DNA of 33,631 bases, from assembly GCA_045541975.1 (NCBI GenBank), contig JAZQKB010000032.1, positions 1 through 33,631 on the forward strand. Direction: 5' to 3'. Below the pieces are notes generated by a model, which had not been told where the DNA came from, searched no databases, and worked only from the letters and a program-made list of their open reading frames with translations. This DNA is from SIG452 sp045541975 (GTDB lineage: Bacteria; Bacillota; Clostridia; UMGS1840). This document shows, one piece after another, positions 31,951 to 33,631 of this stretch (position 1 is the first letter of the stretch; each line of letters opens with the position of its first letter). The position numbers were made by a program, and so were the translations under genes.

Positions 31951-32199
31951 TTACTTCAAATTATCATACATTCTCACGAATGTTGCGAAGGCTTGTTATT
32001 TGGTATATTTGCCCTGTGGTTCAAAGCCGTTGCCTGCACCGTTTATAATGCCGTTTACGGTAACGAAGCCGACACCTTCGTTTGCTCAGGATGAAACACC
32101 GGATTCAACAGATGTACTATATGATGTATCATATCCCAAAACATCTGCTGTACGCATAAGCATTATTGCGGCTTTTTTTCTATGCATTTGTTCTGTGTG
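31951..32199 (-). pseudogene. decayed S-layer homology (SLH) domain gene fragment
   Basis: One minus-strand frame reads AAIMLMRTADVLGYDTS, then GVGFVTVNGIINGAGNGFE and AFATFVRMYDNLK, the pattern of a C-terminal SLH domain, which anchors proteins to secondary cell-wall polymer. The frame is broken by TGA at 32086-32088, where SLH domains usually have Trp (SS-W-A), and TAA at 31996-31998, where Glu/Gln is usual (YTK-E-Q); a TAG at 32200-32202 closes it upstream. Genes in this window use TGA as a stop, so recoding is not likely. GC is higher than in the adjoining island. Confidence 0.72.
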
Positions 32200-32237
32200 C
32201 TAAAACCATTGCTGATTGGCAGGCAAGGGCTTTACAA

Positions 32238-32411
32238 CTATCCGATTTTATAACCTTTTGAAACAAGGTCTGTAACAACTTTAATGCCTATATCCTTGTT
32301 CTCGAAAAAGATTTCTTTTCTGGCTAGATTTTCTTTGATTGAAATTACTTTCTTATTTTCGTCAATCCATACAGACCAAGCCTGTTTAATATTTGTTGAG
32401 TTTTCGTCCAT
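32238..32411 (-). CDS. 57-aa small protein coupled to M23 gene
   Basis: Starts MDENSTNIKQAWSVWIDENK and ends DLVSKGYKIG. The ATG overlaps the stop of the M23 gene (TAATG), a classic translational coupling. No signal peptide. Not recognised; composition matches the M23 gene. Small ORFs of this kind are common next to clostridial mobile-element genes. Confidence 0.6.
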   Translation of the reverse strand: MDENSTNIKQAWSVWIDENKKVISIKENLARKEIFFENKDIGIKVVTDLVSKGYKIG

Positions 32412-33448
32412 TATCCAATAAGCTCCGGGTTATAATATTCGCCGTTTATAAGAACTTCAAAATGCAGATGTGCGCCTGTTGATGTTCCTGTCTTGCCAAC
32501 CTTACCAATGTTTTGTCCTCTTACAACCTCGTCGCCTTTTGCAACGCTTATTTCTTGCATAAGACCTGAATACACAGTTTGTATGTTATCTCTTTCAACT
32601 ATGATGAAATAACCTCTTTCAGCATTATATCCCGTTTCTGATACAGTTCCGCATATAGCTGATTTCACATCTGTTCCCTCCGGCGCAATAATGTCAATAC
32701 CATTATGTTTGATTACCTCATTTGTGGCAGGATTTTTCTTTTCTCCAAACGCATTTGATATATCGCCATCACAAGGCCAACAAAAATGTTGTGATAAAAA
32801 CGCTGACGGTGTTTCTCCGTTAATTGTAAACATAAAATCAAAAACTTCATTTTTATTTGTCAATCCCAAGCCACTATTAAGCATATATTCCAAATAAGTA
32901 TATGGAACATAGGTTTTATCTCCAATTAGCAACGGAGTTTCTTCCGGCATGACTAATTTCAATCCCATAACAGGCTTTGCATCGTTTAGAATAGATAATC
33001 TTGTGTTTTTGTTATGAGATATATCTATCGTATCACTATTTATTTTGATTATGTACGAAACAGGCTCTCTTTGTTCATTTTCAGTTACGCTTATGTAAAT
33101 TGTTCCGTTATCCCATACAAGCTCATTACCCTCAATATCAAATACACCTAACTTTTCAAAGGTTTCTCGTAATGGGAAATAGGTCATATTATCTTGTATA
33201 AAAGGTTTATTTTCAAGCGTAATAATTTCGCCCCTCGAATACAATGTTATTGGCTCTTTTGTTTCTTCTTCGTTATTCAGAGCTGCCATAACAACGGTAG
33301 CGCATAACATTGTTACTGCAACAAATATTGCCATTACAAAAGACATCATTTTTGAAATTCTTCCGGTTTTAGAACGAATTTTTGTAAATCTGTTCTGTAA
33401 CTGCTTTTTATTTGCACTCATTTTAGTCGTATAGATATTTTCTAACAT
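32411..33448 (-). CDS. membrane-anchored stalk-domain / M23 peptidoglycan endopeptidase
   Basis: A 345-aa protein. After a basic cytoplasmic segment (about 33 residues) comes one membrane helix (MMSFVMAIFVAVTMLCATVV), then a copper-amine-oxidase-like stalk region (YFPLRETFEKLG; TYVPYTYLEYMLN) and a C-terminal LytM/M23 domain with HNGIDI and AHLHFEV (His327, His329): zinc ligands complete, so likely active in cutting peptidoglycan crosslinks. The basic N-terminus plus helix resembles the tail of BlaR1/M56 proteins, so it may derive from a truncated M56-M23 fusion. AGAGG is eight bases before the ATG. Confidence 0.85.
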   Translation of the reverse strand: MLENIYTTKMSANKKQLQNRFTKIRSKTGRISKMMSFVMAIFVAVTMLCATVVMAALNNEEETKEPITLYSRGEIITLENKPFIQDNMTYFPLRETFEKLGVFDIEGNELVWDNGTIYISVTENEQREPVSYIIKINSDTIDISHNKNTRLSILNDAKPVMGLKLVMPEETPLLIGDKTYVPYTYLEYMLNSGLGLTNKNEVFDFMFTINGETPSAFLSQHFCWPCDGDISNAFGEKKNPATNEVIKHNGIDIIAPEGTDVKSAICGTVSETGYNAERGYFIIVERDNIQTVYSGLMQEISVAKGDEVVRGQNIGKVGKTGTSTGAHLHFEVLINGEYYNPELIG

Positions 33449-33468
33449 TGCTATTACCTCTAATTCGT

Positions 33469-33631
33469 TTAACTTTCTAATTTATGTACTAGCCAGCTTC
33501 CGTTATCTTGTTTTTTGCATATCACATTAAGAAATCTTTTGAACGGCGGTTGTGTAAATCCTTTTATATTGCTTTCTGCCGTTACGATCACTGTATAAAC
33601 AGCCAACTCGTCAGATTTTGCTTTTAAGAGT
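33469..33631 (-). CDS. hypothetical protein, 3' part (truncated by window edge)
   Basis: The last 53 codons before TAA, reading ...AVYTVIVTAESNIKGF and ending NGSWLVHKLES. It runs off the right edge. A strand-rich ending of this form is seen in NTF2-like and in some element-encoded secreted proteins, but I cannot assign it. It is 20 nt upstream of the M23 gene, so likely in the same operon. Confidence 0.6.
   Translation of the reverse strand, partial: LLKAKSDELAVYTVIVTAESNIKGFTQPPFKRFLNVICKKQDNGSWLVHKLES

Noticed and set aside
31951..32199. Recoding of TGA/TAA to rescue the SLH gene
   Set aside because: Intact genes here (for example the DUF2156 gene) end with TGA, and both TGA and TAA interrupt the frame.
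32000..32203. 67-aa plus-strand ORF
   Set aside because: Antisense of the decayed SLH domain, which gives a recognisable family pattern on the minus strand.

Overview
The window reads as a chromosomal piece of an uncultured or little-known Bacillota of class Clostridia. The evidence is the 5' end of a 16S rRNA gene on the minus strand, purine-rich GGAGG ribosome sites, sigma-A promoters with 17-nt spacers, and typical clostridial families (meso-diaminopimelate dehydrogenase, MetA, DUF1292, ClpE-like, stalk-domain surface proteins, a TnpV relic). I would not name a genus.

Layout. 1-450: 16S start, leader and rrn promoter. 590-10,400: housekeeping genes, mostly minus strand (DUF2156 protein, thymidylate kinase, malic enzyme, MetA, two M42 peptidases, MurD), with diaminopimelate dehydrogenase on plus. 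They are separated by a high density of small dispersed repeats and by a small cysteine-rich gene with a long structured leader. 10,550-14,930: secreted proteins (53-aa peptide, cohesin-like, dockerin-like, two copper-amine-oxidase-type stalk proteins). 15,224-20,117: a six-gene minus operon joining a Wzz / tyrosine kinase / PHP phosphatase module to a PqqD-like protein, an S26-type peptidase and an ABC exporter. A membrane nucleotide-sugar dehydratase is divergent from it. 22,300-25,811: plus-strand housekeeping genes (Dabb, RuvX, DUF1292, ClpE-like).

From about 25.9 kb the sequence becomes accessory and, from about 26.3 kb, visibly AT-rich. It holds a second copy of the cysteine-rich gene, a TnpV transposon protein, and a minus-strand unit of a 65-aa protein, an 1107-aa protein with an HELSH zinc-protease motif and an FRG-domain protein. 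These are followed by an SLH-domain pseudogene, a 57-aa ORF coupled to a membrane-anchored stalk/M23 peptidase, and a truncated gene at the edge.

Most notable signals: (1) a probable undescribed regulatory RNA in front of the cysteine-rich gene: consensus promoter, long pairing starting at the predicted first nucleotide, terminator with a TTCG loop and a competing antiterminator; (2) the HELSH/FRG unit, a candidate defence or toxin-like system, behind a perfect palindrome on its -35 box; (3) the PqqD / S26 / ABC trio inside an exopolysaccharide kinase operon, a possible peptide maturation and export system; (4) repeat families whose hairpin stems change sequence but keep pairing, one of which abuts stop codons.
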